DNA of 24,569 nt from COE1 sp045579665 (GCA_045579665.1 JAZNMO010000101.1:1-24569); one strand, 5' to 3'. Counted from the stretch's first letter, positions 1 through 8,181 are shown. Notes: generated by a model from the sequence alone, not told the origin. Numbers and translations are program-made.

Positions 1-141
1 TCGATTCACAGCGCCTACGGCGCTTGTTCATCGAACGGCGTCGCCGTATACATCTATGCACGAATATGTCTGCTTGTGAGCAAGCTCCCACAGACCATTC
101 GACATAGATGTGCATGGCTCATGCAAACCCGAATTTATCGA
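1..141 (-). repeat. Structured intergenic element, family B copy 1 (may extend off the window)
   Basis: This stretch folds almost completely. An outer TCGAT (1-5) can pair with ATCGA (137-141). Inside are an AGCGCC/GGCGCT hairpin (10-24), an ACGGCG/CGCCGT hairpin (35-47) and a long hairpin with arms ACATCTATG (50-58) and CATAGATGT (103-111), capped by GCTTGTGAGCAAGC. Read on the minus strand, the order is: long hairpin with apex GAGCTTGCTC, then ATGAACAAG, a short hairpin, and TGTGAATCGA. The same order occurs in the elements at 4783-4929 and 11474-11630. It is the shortest of the three in its second half. Whether the outer stem continues to the left of base 1 cannot be seen. Function unknown; structured RNA or mobile repeat are both possible. 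Confidence 0.6.
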
Positions 142-226
142 CCTTTATAGTTTTCAATAATATTCTTTAAATTCTTTTCCAATATATCTGCACCACCCAA
201 TTGTATCACTCTGCATTTAAGAGATT

Positions 227-412
227 TCATCCACATTTCATGTTGTTGTAACGTACATCCTCCAAATCCAAAATCGCATGAAGGTGCACAACTAGCTCAA
301 AGAATTGGTCAAAGTGTTCATGAAATGAATCCATAGAACCAGCCATTACAAAATGTTCACAATTCGATATTGCCTCCATCAGACGACTAATCTTTTCCGC
401 TTTAGGATACAT
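227..412 (-). CDS. Possible small hypothetical protein (61 aa)
   Basis: An open frame starting at an ATG 19 bases downstream of the stop of the small membrane protein gene. The peptide is mixed acidic and hydrophobic (...HFDQFFELVVHLHAILDLEDV...) with no signal or membrane segment I can identify and no family I recognise. The frame stays open upstream of this ATG as far as 493, where it overlaps the neighbouring gene in another frame. No convincing ribosome binding site precedes the ATG. The amino acid composition looks protein-like and the tight spacing suggests cotranscription with the preceding gene. It could also be the remnant of a longer gene or a chance frame. Confidence 0.35.
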   Translation of the reverse strand: MYPKAEKISRLMEAISNCEHFVMAGSMDSFHEHFDQFFELVVHLHAILDLEDVRYNNMKCG

Positions 413-431
413 TACAGAAAAAGGAAGCTTA

Positions 432-614
432 CTACCCTTTCTTTTGCGCCATCTCACGTTTTCTCCATATGAACCCACCGAATAGCAGTACAATCGCTAC
501 TATTTGAAGCGGTATAAATATCACATAAGGAATCTCGGTTATAAAATAATCCATCACATTCAAGACAACTCCTAAAATAATTCCTCCCCCAAGTACCAAT
601 CTCCACTTTTCCAT
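432..614 (-). CDS. Small two-helix membrane protein (60 aa)
   Basis: The start at 614 is chosen because GGGAGG lies 7-9 bases upstream; the ATG six codons earlier overlaps that site. The protein has a short basic N-terminus (MEKWR), a first hydrophobic helix (about residues 6-27, glycine-rich GGGIILGVVL) and a second (about 30-51), then a positively charged tail (WRKREMAQKKG), which predicts both ends on the cytoplasmic side. I do not recognise the family. It sits alone between the hairpin array at 717-1063 and a possible small gene downstream. Small two-helix proteins of this kind are common in Lachnospiraceae and often unannotated; no function can be assigned from sequence. Confidence 0.6.
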   Translation of the reverse strand: MEKWRLVLGGGIILGVVLNVMDYFITEIPYVIFIPLQIVAIVLLFGGFIWRKREMAQKKG

Positions 615-658
615 TTTTACTACCTCCCACACAATTCAATTTATTATAGTATTATCCT

Positions 659-682
659 CTTCTTGAACCATCGTTCAAGAAG
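659..682. other. Perfect 10-bp inverted repeat upstream of the small membrane protein gene
   Basis: CTTCTTGAAC, a four-base loop CATC, then GTTCAAGAAG. It lies 45 bases upstream of the start codon at 614 and just before the hairpin array. There is no T-run on either side, so it is not a typical intrinsic terminator. It could be an operator for the small gene or a 5'-leader hairpin. Confidence 0.5.
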
Positions 683-716
683 CATCTCGCTTTCCTACTT
701 ATTCAATTCTAAAATA

Positions 717-1063
717 CGGATATTTTCGAGCATATGCCTCATTTTTCCGTCTTTCAACCCGCCAATCTTTCACGAAAACGGAAAATTTCCGGCTTACCTT
801 CTGTTTTTTCCGTCCTTCACCTCTTCATTCTCTCACAAAAACGGAAAATTCCCGGCTTACCCTCTACTTTTTCCGTCCTTCACCTCTTCATTCTCTCACA
901 AAAACGGAAAATTCCCGGCTTACCCTCTACTTTTTCCGTCTTTCACCTCTTCAATCTCTCACAAAAACGGAAAATTCCCGGCTTACCCTCTACTTTTTCC
1001 GTCTTTCAACTCGCCAATCTCTCACGAAAGCGGAAAATTCCAAGCTAACCTCTGCTTTTTCCG
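717..1063. repeat. Tandem array of six ~63-bp hairpin units (array 1)
   Basis: Units begin at 717, 779, 842, 905, 968 and 1031, so the period is 62 and then 63 four times. Each unit contains CGGAAAA...TTTTTCCG, an inverted repeat with about 18 bases between the arms, followed by a pyrimidine-rich linker of about 28 bases on the plus strand. The first unit is degenerate (CGGATATTTTC...); units 3-5 are nearly identical and the last is diverged. Because 63 is a multiple of three, two plus-strand frames stay open across the array; these are artefacts of the repeat. The array lies downstream of the MBL hydrolase gene and upstream of the small membrane protein gene. Bases 1064-1188 show nothing further. 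Confidence 0.9.
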
Positions 1064-1188
1064 TTTTACAACATCTTCCAAAAAACAGCCACTTCGTATC
1101 TGTCGTGCTTTTCACTACTGATTTTGTCAGTATTGCGCCAAGAAAAACAAATATTCGCTTCCAATTCCCTCACACACGCTAAATACAC

Positions 1189-1217
1189 AACAATCCGTGC
1201 TATACACACGGATTGTT
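1189..1217 (-). terminator. Hairpin over the stop codon of the MBL hydrolase gene
   Basis: A perfect 11-bp stem, AACAATCCGTG / CACGGATTGTT, with a seven-base loop that contains the TAG stop codon of the gene (1200-1202). On the minus strand it is followed by GTGTATTT, a poor T-tract; on the plus strand it is followed by TTCTC. It closes the apt-rel-MBL operon and is probably a terminator or a 3'-end stabiliser. Confidence 0.6.
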
Positions 1218-1832
1218 TTCTCTTTCAAATGCTACTGTTGTTTTATCACCATGACCTGAACATATCTTTGTCTCATCAGGTAATGTAAAAATTCTCTCAT
1301 GAATTGACCTCATAAGTGTTGCCTCCGAACCGGAATAAAAGTCAGTTCTTCCCACAGAAAGATTCATAATAGTATCACCACAGAATAAGTAACCATCTTC
1401 CTCTGCATAATAGCAGCAGCTTCCCTGCGTATGTCCCGGAGTATGAATCACCTTAAAATGAAAGCCTGCCATATCGAACTCTTCATTATCACGCAAATAA
1501 ACATCTGCATCCATGCCGTACGGCTCTCCAAACCAACCAGAAAGATTCTTAACGCCATCACGCAATATCTCCGCCTCATCTTCAAATGCATAAATCTTAG
1601 CACCTGTCAGCTCCTGAAGCTTCTTTGCACCACCTATATGGTCTCCGTGACCATGTGTCAAAAGAATGCCGGCTACTTTGGAAATTCCCAGACTCTTTAC
1701 ATCCTCATAAATCACTTCGCCCTTCTCGCCCGGGTCTACTATGACTATCTCGTCAGAACCTTCACGAAACACATAATAACAATTCGTTACACAGATTGTC
1801 ATACGACGTATCTTTATCTTAATATCACCCAT
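1200..1832 (-). CDS. MBL-fold metallo-hydrolase (glyoxalase II-like, 210 aa)
   Basis: A compact metallo-beta-lactamase-fold hydrolase. The metal-binding signature THGHGDH is at residues 59-65 (His60, His62, Asp64, His65). HTPGHT, CGDT and a late SGHGD supply the remaining ligands, so both metal sites look complete. At 210 residues it is the short single-domain type of COG0491, often annotated as a hydroxyacylglutathione hydrolase, but it lacks the long C-terminal substrate-binding domain of true glyoxalase II. The substrate is therefore unknown. Its ATG overlaps the stop of the rel gene (TAATG), so translation is probably coupled. This rel-MBL pairing is common in clostridia. The last codons form the left arm of a terminator-like hairpin. 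Confidence 0.9.
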   Translation of the reverse strand: MGDIKIKIRRMTICVTNCYYVFREGSDEIVIVDPGEKGEVIYEDVKSLGISKVAGILLTHGHGDHIGGAKKLQELTGAKIYAFEDEAEILRDGVKNLSGWFGEPYGMDADVYLRDNEEFDMAGFHFKVIHTPGHTQGSCCYYAEEDGYLFCGDTIMNLSVGRTDFYSGSEATLMRSIHERIFTLPDETKICSGHGDKTTVAFERENNPCV

Positions 1833-4195
1833 TAACCTGTTGTCCTTTCAATATCGACTACACTATCAATTCCTCTAATCTTGGCAATGATAGAATTCAA
1901 CTCCTCACGGCCTCTGATTTCAAAGGTCATAACCATCGTCGCCATCCCCTGCTTACTGGTACGTGTATGCACGGACTGAATATCTACATTCTTCTCCGTC
2001 AATGCCTTAGACACATCTGCAAGCAAGCCGCTTCTGTTCGTCGCATAAATAACGATTTCCGCAAGGAACTTCTCAGAAGTAGCCTCCAATGCTTCATGCT
2101 GCCACTCTGCATCAATCAATCTATCCCTTTCAATATCCGAAAGATTAAGGATATTGATGCAGTCAGTTCTATGAATCGACACACCACGTCCACGGGTTAC
2201 AAAACCTACAATCTCATCCCCCGGTACCGGTGCGCAGCATCTTGAAAATCTCACTGCCACATCATGAATACCCTTAACAGTAATACCTGTCTTAGCCTTT
2301 GCCTTGACAGGCTTATTCAAGGAATTCTCCTGAATAGATGCCAAAAGCTCCTCATCCGATACAGGCTTCTTATGGTCTCTCGCATAAAGTTCAAGCATAC
2401 GGTTAATCACCGCACCTTCCTTTAATGCGCCGTGACCGATTGCTGCCAATACCGCATCCCAATCTCTAAAGCCATACTTACGCTGAATCGCGCTCTCATA
2501 CTCCGGCCTAAAAATATCAGTTGTATTAATACTCTTTGTCTTACAATATGCATGTAGTAATTCTCTACCCTTTACTACATTATCTTCCTTATATTCACTC
2601 TTAAACCACTGGTTAATCTTATTCTTTGCCTGTGAAGACTTTACAATATTTAACCAGTCACGGCTTGGTCCTTTGGAGTTCTGCGAAGTCAGAATCTCAA
2701 TACAGTCGCCGTTATTAATCTGATAATCAATCGTAACCAGCTTGCCATTCACTCTGGCACCAATCATCTTATTACCTACCGCACTATGAATGCTGTATGC
2801 AAAATCAATCGGTGTAGAGCCTGCCGGCAGATTCTTAACATCTCCCGACGGCGTAAAGCAATATACATGGTCAGAAAACAAGTCCAAATCACTCTTCAAA
2901 AGCTTAAGGAACTCTCTGTTGTCCATATCCTTCTGCCACTCTAAGATTTGACTCAGCCACGCAAGCTTCTCTTCTTCTCCTCCGGCAGATACCTTACCGT
3001 CACTATTCTCCTTATATTTCCAATGGGCAGCAATACCATACTCTGCTACCTTATGCATCTCAAAGGTTCTAATCTGAATCTCAAACGGTGTGCCCGATGA
3101 ACCAATCAACGTGGTATGAAGGGACTGATACATATTCGTCTTAGGCATCGCAATATAATCCTTAAAACGTCCCGGCATCGGCTTATACATCTCATGAATC
3201 ACACCAAGTGCCGCATAACAGTCCTTCACGGAATCAACAATAATACGAACCGCAAACAAGTCATAAATCTGGTCTATGGTCTTGTTCTGATTCTTCATCT
3301 TCTTATATATACTAAAGAAATGCTTTACTCGTCCGTCTATCTGTGCTTCGATGCCAGCATTAGAAATATGTTCACTTACCTCATCCACAATATCCTGCAC
3401 AAACTTCTCTCTGGCACTCTTACGTAAAGAAATCTTCTCTACCAAATCATAGTACGCATCATGCTCCAGATACTTCAAAGATAAGTCGTCCAGCTCAATC
3501 TTAAGCTTAGAAATACCAAGCCTCTCAGCCAATGGCGAATAAATGTCCAAGGTTTCCCTTGCGATACGCTGCTGCTTCTCAGGCGGCATATGCTTCAAGG
3601 TACGCATATTGTGCAATCTATCCGCAAGCTTAATGATAATAACTCGAATATCCTTTGCCATGGCAAGGAACATCTTACGCAGGTTCTCCGCCTGCATATC
3701 CTCTCTGCTTGCTATTCTATCAGGTGTAGCATCACCTGTATATTTGAGCTGTTCGAGCTTTGTTACACCATCTACCAAAAGAGCAACATCCGCACCGAAC
3801 TGCTCTGTAATCTCTGCCTCAGTCATAACAGTATCTTCCACAACATCATGCAAAAGTCCCGCTACGATTGTTTCCTTATCAAGCTCTAAATCGGCAAGTA
3901 TAATCGCCACGCAAAGTGGATGAATAATATATGGCTCTCCCGACTTTCTAACCTGTCCTTCGTGAGCCTCTCTTGCAATCTCATATGCTTTCTGAATCAT
4001 CGTAATATCATCCGATGGATGGTATTTTTGTACACGACGAATCAAGTCCTGATATAAATCTTCAGGACTTTGAAACTCTTTGACATATTCAATCTTTCTG
4101 TCATCCTTTTTAGCTGAAGCATCCTTGCTTCCTTTGATTATCAAAGATGCCTCATATGCACTGACATCCATTTTCTTATTCTTCGCATCTGCCAC
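1832..4195 (-). CDS. relA: Bifunctional (p)ppGpp synthetase/hydrolase, Rel/SpoT family (787 aa)
   Basis: The long stringent-response enzyme that makes and degrades (p)ppGpp. Domains in order: HD hydrolase with His78, His92 and the HD pair at 116-117 (LLHDVVEDT); synthetase domain with YDLFAVRIIV, the RFKDYIAMPK loop and the YQSLHTT segment; TGS domain (VYCFTPSGDVKNLPAGSTPIDFAY); conserved-Cys region with the RCCAPVPGD motif; C-terminal ACT domain (TNRSGLLADVSKALTEKNVDI). Both catalytic halves keep their key motifs, as expected for a single bifunctional Rel. The start is a GTG at 4195, with GGTGAT just upstream. It lies 30 bases after apt and overlaps the MBL gene. The N-terminal ~40 residues are charged and poorly conserved, so the start could be slightly later. 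Confidence 0.97.
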   Translation of the reverse strand: MADAKNKKMDVSAYEASLIIKGSKDASAKKDDRKIEYVKEFQSPEDLYQDLIRRVQKYHPSDDITMIQKAYEIAREAHEGQVRKSGEPYIIHPLCVAIILADLELDKETIVAGLLHDVVEDTVMTEAEITEQFGADVALLVDGVTKLEQLKYTGDATPDRIASREDMQAENLRKMFLAMAKDIRVIIIKLADRLHNMRTLKHMPPEKQQRIARETLDIYSPLAERLGISKLKIELDDLSLKYLEHDAYYDLVEKISLRKSAREKFVQDIVDEVSEHISNAGIEAQIDGRVKHFFSIYKKMKNQNKTIDQIYDLFAVRIIVDSVKDCYAALGVIHEMYKPMPGRFKDYIAMPKTNMYQSLHTTLIGSSGTPFEIQIRTFEMHKVAEYGIAAHWKYKENSDGKVSAGGEEEKLAWLSQILEWQKDMDNREFLKLLKSDLDLFSDHVYCFTPSGDVKNLPAGSTPIDFAYSIHSAVGNKMIGARVNGKLVTIDYQINNGDCIEILTSQNSKGPSRDWLNIVKSSQAKNKINQWFKSEYKEDNVVKGRELLHAYCKTKSINTTDIFRPEYESAIQRKYGFRDWDAVLAAIGHGALKEGAVINRMLELYARDHKKPVSDEELLASIQENSLNKPVKAKAKTGITVKGIHDVAVRFSRCCAPVPGDEIVGFVTRGRGVSIHRTDCINILNLSDIERDRLIDAEWQHEALEATSEKFLAEIVIYATNRSGLLADVSKALTEKNVDIQSVHTRTSKQGMATMVMTFEIRGREELNSIIAKIRGIDSVVDIERTTG

Positions 4196-4225
4196 TTTGT
4201 ATCACCAACCATTGGAATTGATTAT

Positions 4226-4750
4226 TTACTTACCTTCATATACGATTGCCGCATCTAAACGGTAACCATTAATCTTCTCTCTTCCCTTCAAGCCTGCAAG
4301 CTCCATAAGTACTACTACGCCTACAACCTCTCCTCCAAGGGACTCAATCAACTTAATCATAGCCTCTGTTGTTCCACCAGTTGCAATCAAATCATCTACT
4401 ACCAAGACCTTCTGACCCGGCTTGATAGAATCCTTATGCATCTCAATTGTAGCTGTACCGTATTCTAAGTCATATTCCCTCTCTACTGTCTCACAAGGAA
4501 GCTTACCTTTCTTACGAATAAGTACAAATGGCTTATGATTGTTATAGGCAATCGGTGTTCCGAAAATAAAGCCTCTTGATTCTGCTCCAACTACCACATC
4601 ATACTCCAAATCCTTTACCATATCCTGCATAGTATCTACTGCAAGCTGTAAACCATCCGCATCCTGTAACACACTGGTTACATCGCGAAACATGATGCCC
4701 TCCTCAGGAAAATTTGGAATTGTTCTAACATAATCTTCAAGTCTTTTCAT
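4226..4750 (-). CDS. apt: Adenine phosphoribosyltransferase (174 aa)
   Basis: Salvages adenine to AMP using PRPP in the cytoplasm. The type I phosphoribosyltransferase PRPP-binding motif is clear (VLVVDDLIATGGTTEAM, about residues 123-139). The N-terminal IPNFPEEGIMFRDVT and the VVGAESRGFIFG loop are the adenine-specific signatures. Its length is normal for the family. It is the first gene of apt-rel-MBL; the apt-rel neighbourhood is widely conserved in Bacillota and links purine salvage to ppGpp metabolism. The start at 4750 has AAAGG 11 bases upstream. The family B element lies between this gene and the nitroreductase, so apt either reads through it or uses a promoter inside it. Confidence 0.96.
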   Translation of the reverse strand: MKRLEDYVRTIPNFPEEGIMFRDVTSVLQDADGLQLAVDTMQDMVKDLEYDVVVGAESRGFIFGTPIAYNNHKPFVLIRKKGKLPCETVEREYDLEYGTATIEMHKDSIKPGQKVLVVDDLIATGGTTEAMIKLIESLGGEVVGVVVLMELAGLKGREKINGYRLDAAIVYEGK

Positions 4751-4782
4751 TTCTTTAAAACCTTTGCCTTTCCGCTCAACTT

Positions 4783-4929
4783 ACTATTCAGAGAAAAATT
4801 CGCAAAACCGCTTCTTCGAAGCTTTCATTTTGCTCATTTTGGCTTCTCGCCAAAGATTATTTATAAAAATCATCCATTTGTGCAAGCACAATGTATGTTT
4901 TTTATAAATAACCCTTTTCTCTGAATAGT
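4783..4929 (-). repeat. Structured intergenic element, family B copy 2
   Basis: Closed by a perfect 15-bp outer stem: ACTATTCAGAGAAAA (4783-4797) pairs with 4915-4929. Inside, GCAAAA/TTTTGC encloses a GCTTC-TTC-GAAGC hairpin (4810-4822). A TTGGC/GCCAA hairpin follows, then a long AT-rich hairpin (TTATTTATAAAAA.../...TTTTTTATAAATAA) capped by TTGTGCAAGCACAA. On the minus strand it lies between the nitroreductase stop and the apt start, so it is in sense with both. It shares the GTGCTTGCAC apex, AAAATGAGCAAAA and TTTTGCGAAT with the copy at 11474-11630. It could end nitroreductase transcripts or act in the apt leader. Confidence 0.75.
4784..4837 (-). other. Tiny open frame inside family B copy 2 (17 aa, MSK...CEFFSE)
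   Basis: ATG at 4837 to TAG at 4784-4786 gives MSKMKASKKRFCEFFSE. It starts at the conserved ATGAGCAAAA and runs through the hairpins and into the outer stem. The other two family B copies open a similar basic frame at the equivalent ATG, each reaching Cys-Glu in frame. No proper ribosome binding site is seen (only GCGAG inside a hairpin loop), so coding status is uncertain. Confidence 0.3.
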
Positions 4930-4963
4930 TAAAATTATATTCTCATTTCCTTGATAAGTCAAT

Positions 4964-5506
4964 CTACAGGAAGCGAACCAGTTCCCCTACTTCCTTTCTC
5001 TTAGGAAGCTCCGGTGCCTCATCAGGATATCCAACCGCAATCAATGCTGCAACCTTACGTCCCTCTTCAAGTCCGATAAGCTCAGCAATCTTTTCCTCAT
5101 CAAAGATTCCCATAATAACAGAGCCTACTCCCTTATCATGCGCAGCAAGACAGAAGGTCTGTGATGCTACTCCTGCATCGTACATCTCCCAGCGGTCCTC
5201 TTTGCTTGTGGTATATGAGCCATCTCTTTCATAGCCGCATCTGCCGCCAATCATAGTTACCACAACAAGAGCCGCTGCTCTCTCGATAGTGCCTGTATTA
5301 TAGGTAAAGCCAAGTACGCCTTCATTAGCAATCTTAGACTTTAATTCATCACTCTCTACTACCACATAGCGGGTAATCTGCGTATTCTTCCATGATGGCG
5401 CATAGGAAGCCGCCTTCACGATTTCTTCCATTGTCTCATGAGAAATCTTTGTATCCTTAAACTTTCTGATACTTCTTCTTGTTTCAATACATTTTAATGC
5501 TTCCAT
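4964..5506 (-). CDS. Nitroreductase family protein (180 aa)
   Basis: A flavin-dependent oxidoreductase of the nitroreductase superfamily, probably FMN-bound and NAD(P)H-dependent. The N-terminal RRSIRKFKD carries the FMN-phosphate contacts; SYAPSWKNTQ is the second conserved block; GVGSVIMG and ALIAVGYPDEAP are the C-terminal signatures. At 180 residues it is one of the short forms common in anaerobes; the physiological electron acceptor cannot be read from sequence. GGGGAG lies nine bases before the start. It has its own promoter (5546-5575) and is followed by a family B element, so it looks monocistronic or weakly linked to apt. Confidence 0.92.
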   Translation of the reverse strand: MEALKCIETRRSIRKFKDTKISHETMEEIVKAASYAPSWKNTQITRYVVVESDELKSKIANEGVLGFTYNTGTIERAAALVVVTMIGGRCGYERDGSYTTSKEDRWEMYDAGVASQTFCLAAHDKGVGSVIMGIFDEEKIAELIGLEEGRKVAALIAVGYPDEAPELPKRKEVGELVRFL

Positions 5507-5545
5507 CTTTTGTTCTCCCCCTGCAAATTTATTTTCTTATCTATT

Positions 5546-5575
5546 AGTATACATAATTCAAACAATATTTGTAAA
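5546..5575 (-). promoter_or_regulatory. Putative SigA promoter of the nitroreductase gene
   Basis: On the minus strand TTTACA (5570-5575), 18 bases, then TATACT (5546-5551), about 40 bases before the start codon. Good match to the housekeeping consensus. The TTTACA overlaps a small ACAAATATTGT palindrome. Confidence 0.5.
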
Positions 5576-5583
5576 CCATTCTG

Positions 5584-6717
5584 TTAATAAATTCCACGAA
5601 TACCCGTATCCGTATCCAGCGTATTCATATTATAAAGCAGCAGTACATCCGTTACCTCTTTGTGTTCTGCAATAAACTCCGACGGTTTCTGCTTATAATA
5701 TCTGGTATCAAACACATAAATTTTACGATAGTGCGTAGTCAGAAACGGCACCATCGAATTGGCATAGCTGTCCTTAATCAGCACCAGCACATCCTCGCTT
5801 TCTGCATTCTCATTCGTAATCTCTATCAAGGTATGAAGATTATTCAAAAACAGGGAATACTTATCCTTCTTCTCCAAATATTCCATATTATAAAGAGAAT
5901 CTGTAATTTCGTCCGTATCCATATAATGCACCGTCAACGCATCTGCCGGATTGATATAAATGGTAATCTCATCACCTGCACGGCTGTAATCATTCACCTT
6001 TGAATAAATCGTGCCATAAAATTCCTCTGTGACCCGATTTGCTGTCATGTCCTCCAATGCAACCGGTGTCAGATTCTTTACTCTGCAAAACTCCAAATAT
6101 CCCTGGTACGCACCATAGGTTGTCCAATGGTGGTCCGTTTTGTAATACAGATTATCCGTATCTGCCTGCTGTAAAAGCCTCTCGCTGCAATCAATGGCAG
6201 AAATCCCGCTTTCCTCATATATCCTGTTTGCAGTCTCCATCTGACTGGTCAAAGGCGCATACTCCGGGAGCTTATCTGCATGTATGAAGCTTGCCGTTGG
6301 CACCAGCATCAGATGCGTTTCCACATCATTCTCTTTTATTTTCTCATAGAAGCTCTTCATAGTCGCCGCAATACGCTTGGTATTGGCAGGCTTTTGATAT
6401 TCCTCTATCAGATATCCATCCTTAGCAATATAAACATCATTTAGTTCCTGCTTCCCCAGTGTCATTTCCACGTTAGTCTTAAGCCCTACAAAGAAATCAC
6501 GAAAAGGAAAATGGTCAGAAAGATAATCACTGATATCCGACATAAACTCGCCATCTTTGACAGTTTCCCATTTCCACACAGGAAACTTTTCTAAATAACG
6601 GTTTTCCTTTTCTGAATATTCCTGCTTTGGCAGGACTAAGAATATTAGTGCAAGTATAACGACTGCTCCCGACATTCCGAAAGCCGTGATGCTTCTTAGC
6701 TTTTTATTCTGTATCAT
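5584..6717 (-). CDS. DHHW-family SGNH/AlgX-like extracytoplasmic protein (377 aa)
   Basis: A membrane-anchored protein with one N-terminal transmembrane segment (about residues 10-30) and an outside domain. The hallmark is YYKTDHHWTTYGAY, the DHHW motif, which matches the catalytic Asp-His region of AlgX/AlgJ-type O-acetyltransferases; LVPTASFIHADKLP and LVLIKDSYANSMVPFL are the other conserved SGNH-like blocks, with Ser in KDSYANS as the likely nucleophile. AlgJ/AlgX partners receive acetyl groups from a membrane MBOAT protein, and the MBOAT gene is directly upstream (35-base gap). I infer a role in O-acetylation of a surface polymer; the polymer is unknown. It is the last gene of the four-gene operon; AAGGGGA precedes the ATG. 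No clear terminator follows. Confidence 0.88.
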   Translation of the reverse strand: MIQNKKLRSITAFGMSGAVVILALIFLVLPKQEYSEKENRYLEKFPVWKWETVKDGEFMSDISDYLSDHFPFRDFFVGLKTNVEMTLGKQELNDVYIAKDGYLIEEYQKPANTKRIAATMKSFYEKIKENDVETHLMLVPTASFIHADKLPEYAPLTSQMETANRIYEESGISAIDCSERLLQQADTDNLYYKTDHHWTTYGAYQGYLEFCRVKNLTPVALEDMTANRVTEEFYGTIYSKVNDYSRAGDEITIYINPADALTVHYMDTDEITDSLYNMEYLEKKDKYSLFLNNLHTLIEITNENAESEDVLVLIKDSYANSMVPFLTTHYRKIYVFDTRYYKQKPSEFIAEHKEVTDVLLLYNMNTLDTDTGIRGIY

Positions 6718-6752
6718 TCAAAATCCCCTTGTCTGTTGTTCATAACACTTAC

Positions 6753-8168
6753 TTAGAATCTAAAATATAAAAACGGATTATAGGTATCGCTTACAAGACA
6801 TGCTGTCACAATTACAAACAATACACCATAGCAAAGCATACCAACAAGCGATGTGACATTTGCCACCCTTTCTCCTGCCTGTGATACCTTCTTTGCCAGC
6901 CAAGGATACACCGGAAATGAAAGTACACATGCAATCAACAAGATAACACCATAGTTTCCAAGATACCACAAGCAGTCAACATCCAGCAAAGGATTCCCTG
7001 CGCCCCCAAACATGGCACTTAGATAAGTAAAAAGGTTCGTCGTATTATCAAAATAGAAAATCACAAACCCAAATACCACGATTAAAATCGCATACAAATG
7101 TTGAAAAACCTTTGGTATCTTTGCCAGACCCTTGCCCCAAACATATTTCTCCAATGCAAGAAGCACTCCGTAATACAAGCCCCACAACACAAAATTCCAT
7201 GAAGCGCCATGCCACAATCCTGTAAGGAACCATACCACAAACATATTTCTTAAGTGCTTTGCTACACTGACACGATTACCGCCAAGCGGAATATAAATAT
7301 AGTCTCTAAACCACGTCGAAAGGGATATATGCCATCTTCTCCAAAAGTCTGTAACCGACACGGAAGACAACGGATAGTGAAAGTTCTCATTAAACCGAAA
7401 TCCCAGCGTCTGCCCCATACCAATCGCCATGTCACTGTAAGCACTAAAGTCCAGATACAGCTGTAAGGTATATGCCGCAGCGCCTATCCACGCTGCCCCC
7501 ACCGAAAGCTGCGATACCTCAACAACCTGGATATCCTTCCAAAGTGCCCCCAACTGATTTGCCAACAATACTTTCTTAAACAATCCCTGCATAAAACGAA
7601 GCAGACCTGTTTCAAAGGTCTCAAGAGTATGTCTTCTTTGATGAAGCCTCTCCTGAATATCTGCAAATCGTACAATCGGTCCTGCCACAAGCTGCGGAAA
7701 CATAGACACATAAGTAAGATACGTAAAGTAATTATGCTCTGTCTTTACTTCGCCACGATACAAGTCAATAATATAACTCATCGTCTGGAAGGTAAAAAAA
7801 CTGATTCCAACAGGAAGTCCAAGTTTCAGTGGTTCTATCGCTGTTCCAAATATCCCATTTATTGTATGAATGGCAAAATCCGCATATTTAAAAAAGCCAA
7901 GCACGGACAGATTTACTACGATAGAACAGCCCAGGAATATCCTTCTCTTTGCCTTCGTATTCCCAAACCGCTCCATCAGTAAACCATTTCCGTAATCCAC
8001 CAGAGTCGCAAATATCATCAGCAGAATATATACCGGCTCGCCCCACGCATAAAAAATCAGGCTAAAAAAAAGCAAAATCCCATTTTTCAATGAAAATGGG
8101 ACCGCATAATACAATATCATACATAATGGTAAAAAGAAAAATAAAAACGGGATGCTGCTAAATACCAT
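6753..8168 (-). CDS. MBOAT-family O-acyltransferase (471 aa, AlgI/DltB-like)
   Basis: A polytopic membrane acyltransferase with about ten to twelve hydrophobic segments. Signature blocks are SFFTFQTMSYIIDLYRG, TDFWRRWHISLSTWFRDYIYIPLGGNR and FLTGLWHGASWNFVLWGLYYG; the histidine in LWHGASW is the family's active-site residue. The protein most resembles AlgI/PatA-type transferases that carry acetyl groups across the membrane. Length is typical. GGAGGAACATC precedes the ATG, and only 13 bases separate it from the DUF4358 gene. The partner SGNH/DHHW proteins on both sides of the cassette would place the acetyl group on an extracellular glycan. Confidence 0.95.
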   Translation of the reverse strand: MVFSSIPFLFFFLPLCMILYYAVPFSLKNGILLFFSLIFYAWGEPVYILLMIFATLVDYGNGLLMERFGNTKAKRRIFLGCSIVVNLSVLGFFKYADFAIHTINGIFGTAIEPLKLGLPVGISFFTFQTMSYIIDLYRGEVKTEHNYFTYLTYVSMFPQLVAGPIVRFADIQERLHQRRHTLETFETGLLRFMQGLFKKVLLANQLGALWKDIQVVEVSQLSVGAAWIGAAAYTLQLYLDFSAYSDMAIGMGQTLGFRFNENFHYPLSSVSVTDFWRRWHISLSTWFRDYIYIPLGGNRVSVAKHLRNMFVVWFLTGLWHGASWNFVLWGLYYGVLLALEKYVWGKGLAKIPKVFQHLYAILIVVFGFVIFYFDNTTNLFTYLSAMFGGAGNPLLDVDCLWYLGNYGVILLIACVLSFPVYPWLAKKVSQAGERVANVTSLVGMLCYGVLFVIVTACLVSDTYNPFLYFRF

Positions 8169-8181
8169 GATGTTCCTCCAA

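Noticed and set aside
663..1121. Plus-strand open frames of 152 and 104 residues with internal repeats
   Set aside because: They exist only because the hairpin array has a 63-bp period, a multiple of three. Two overlapping frames are open at once and neither has a credible ribosome site.
1431..3923. Plus-strand frames opposite rel and the MBL gene
   Set aside because: Shadows of strongly supported minus-strand genes, with no ribosome sites or recognisable domains.
4751..4930. A purine riboswitch before apt
   Set aside because: The conserved purine-aptamer core and its three-way junction sequences are not present; the structure matches the other family B copies instead.
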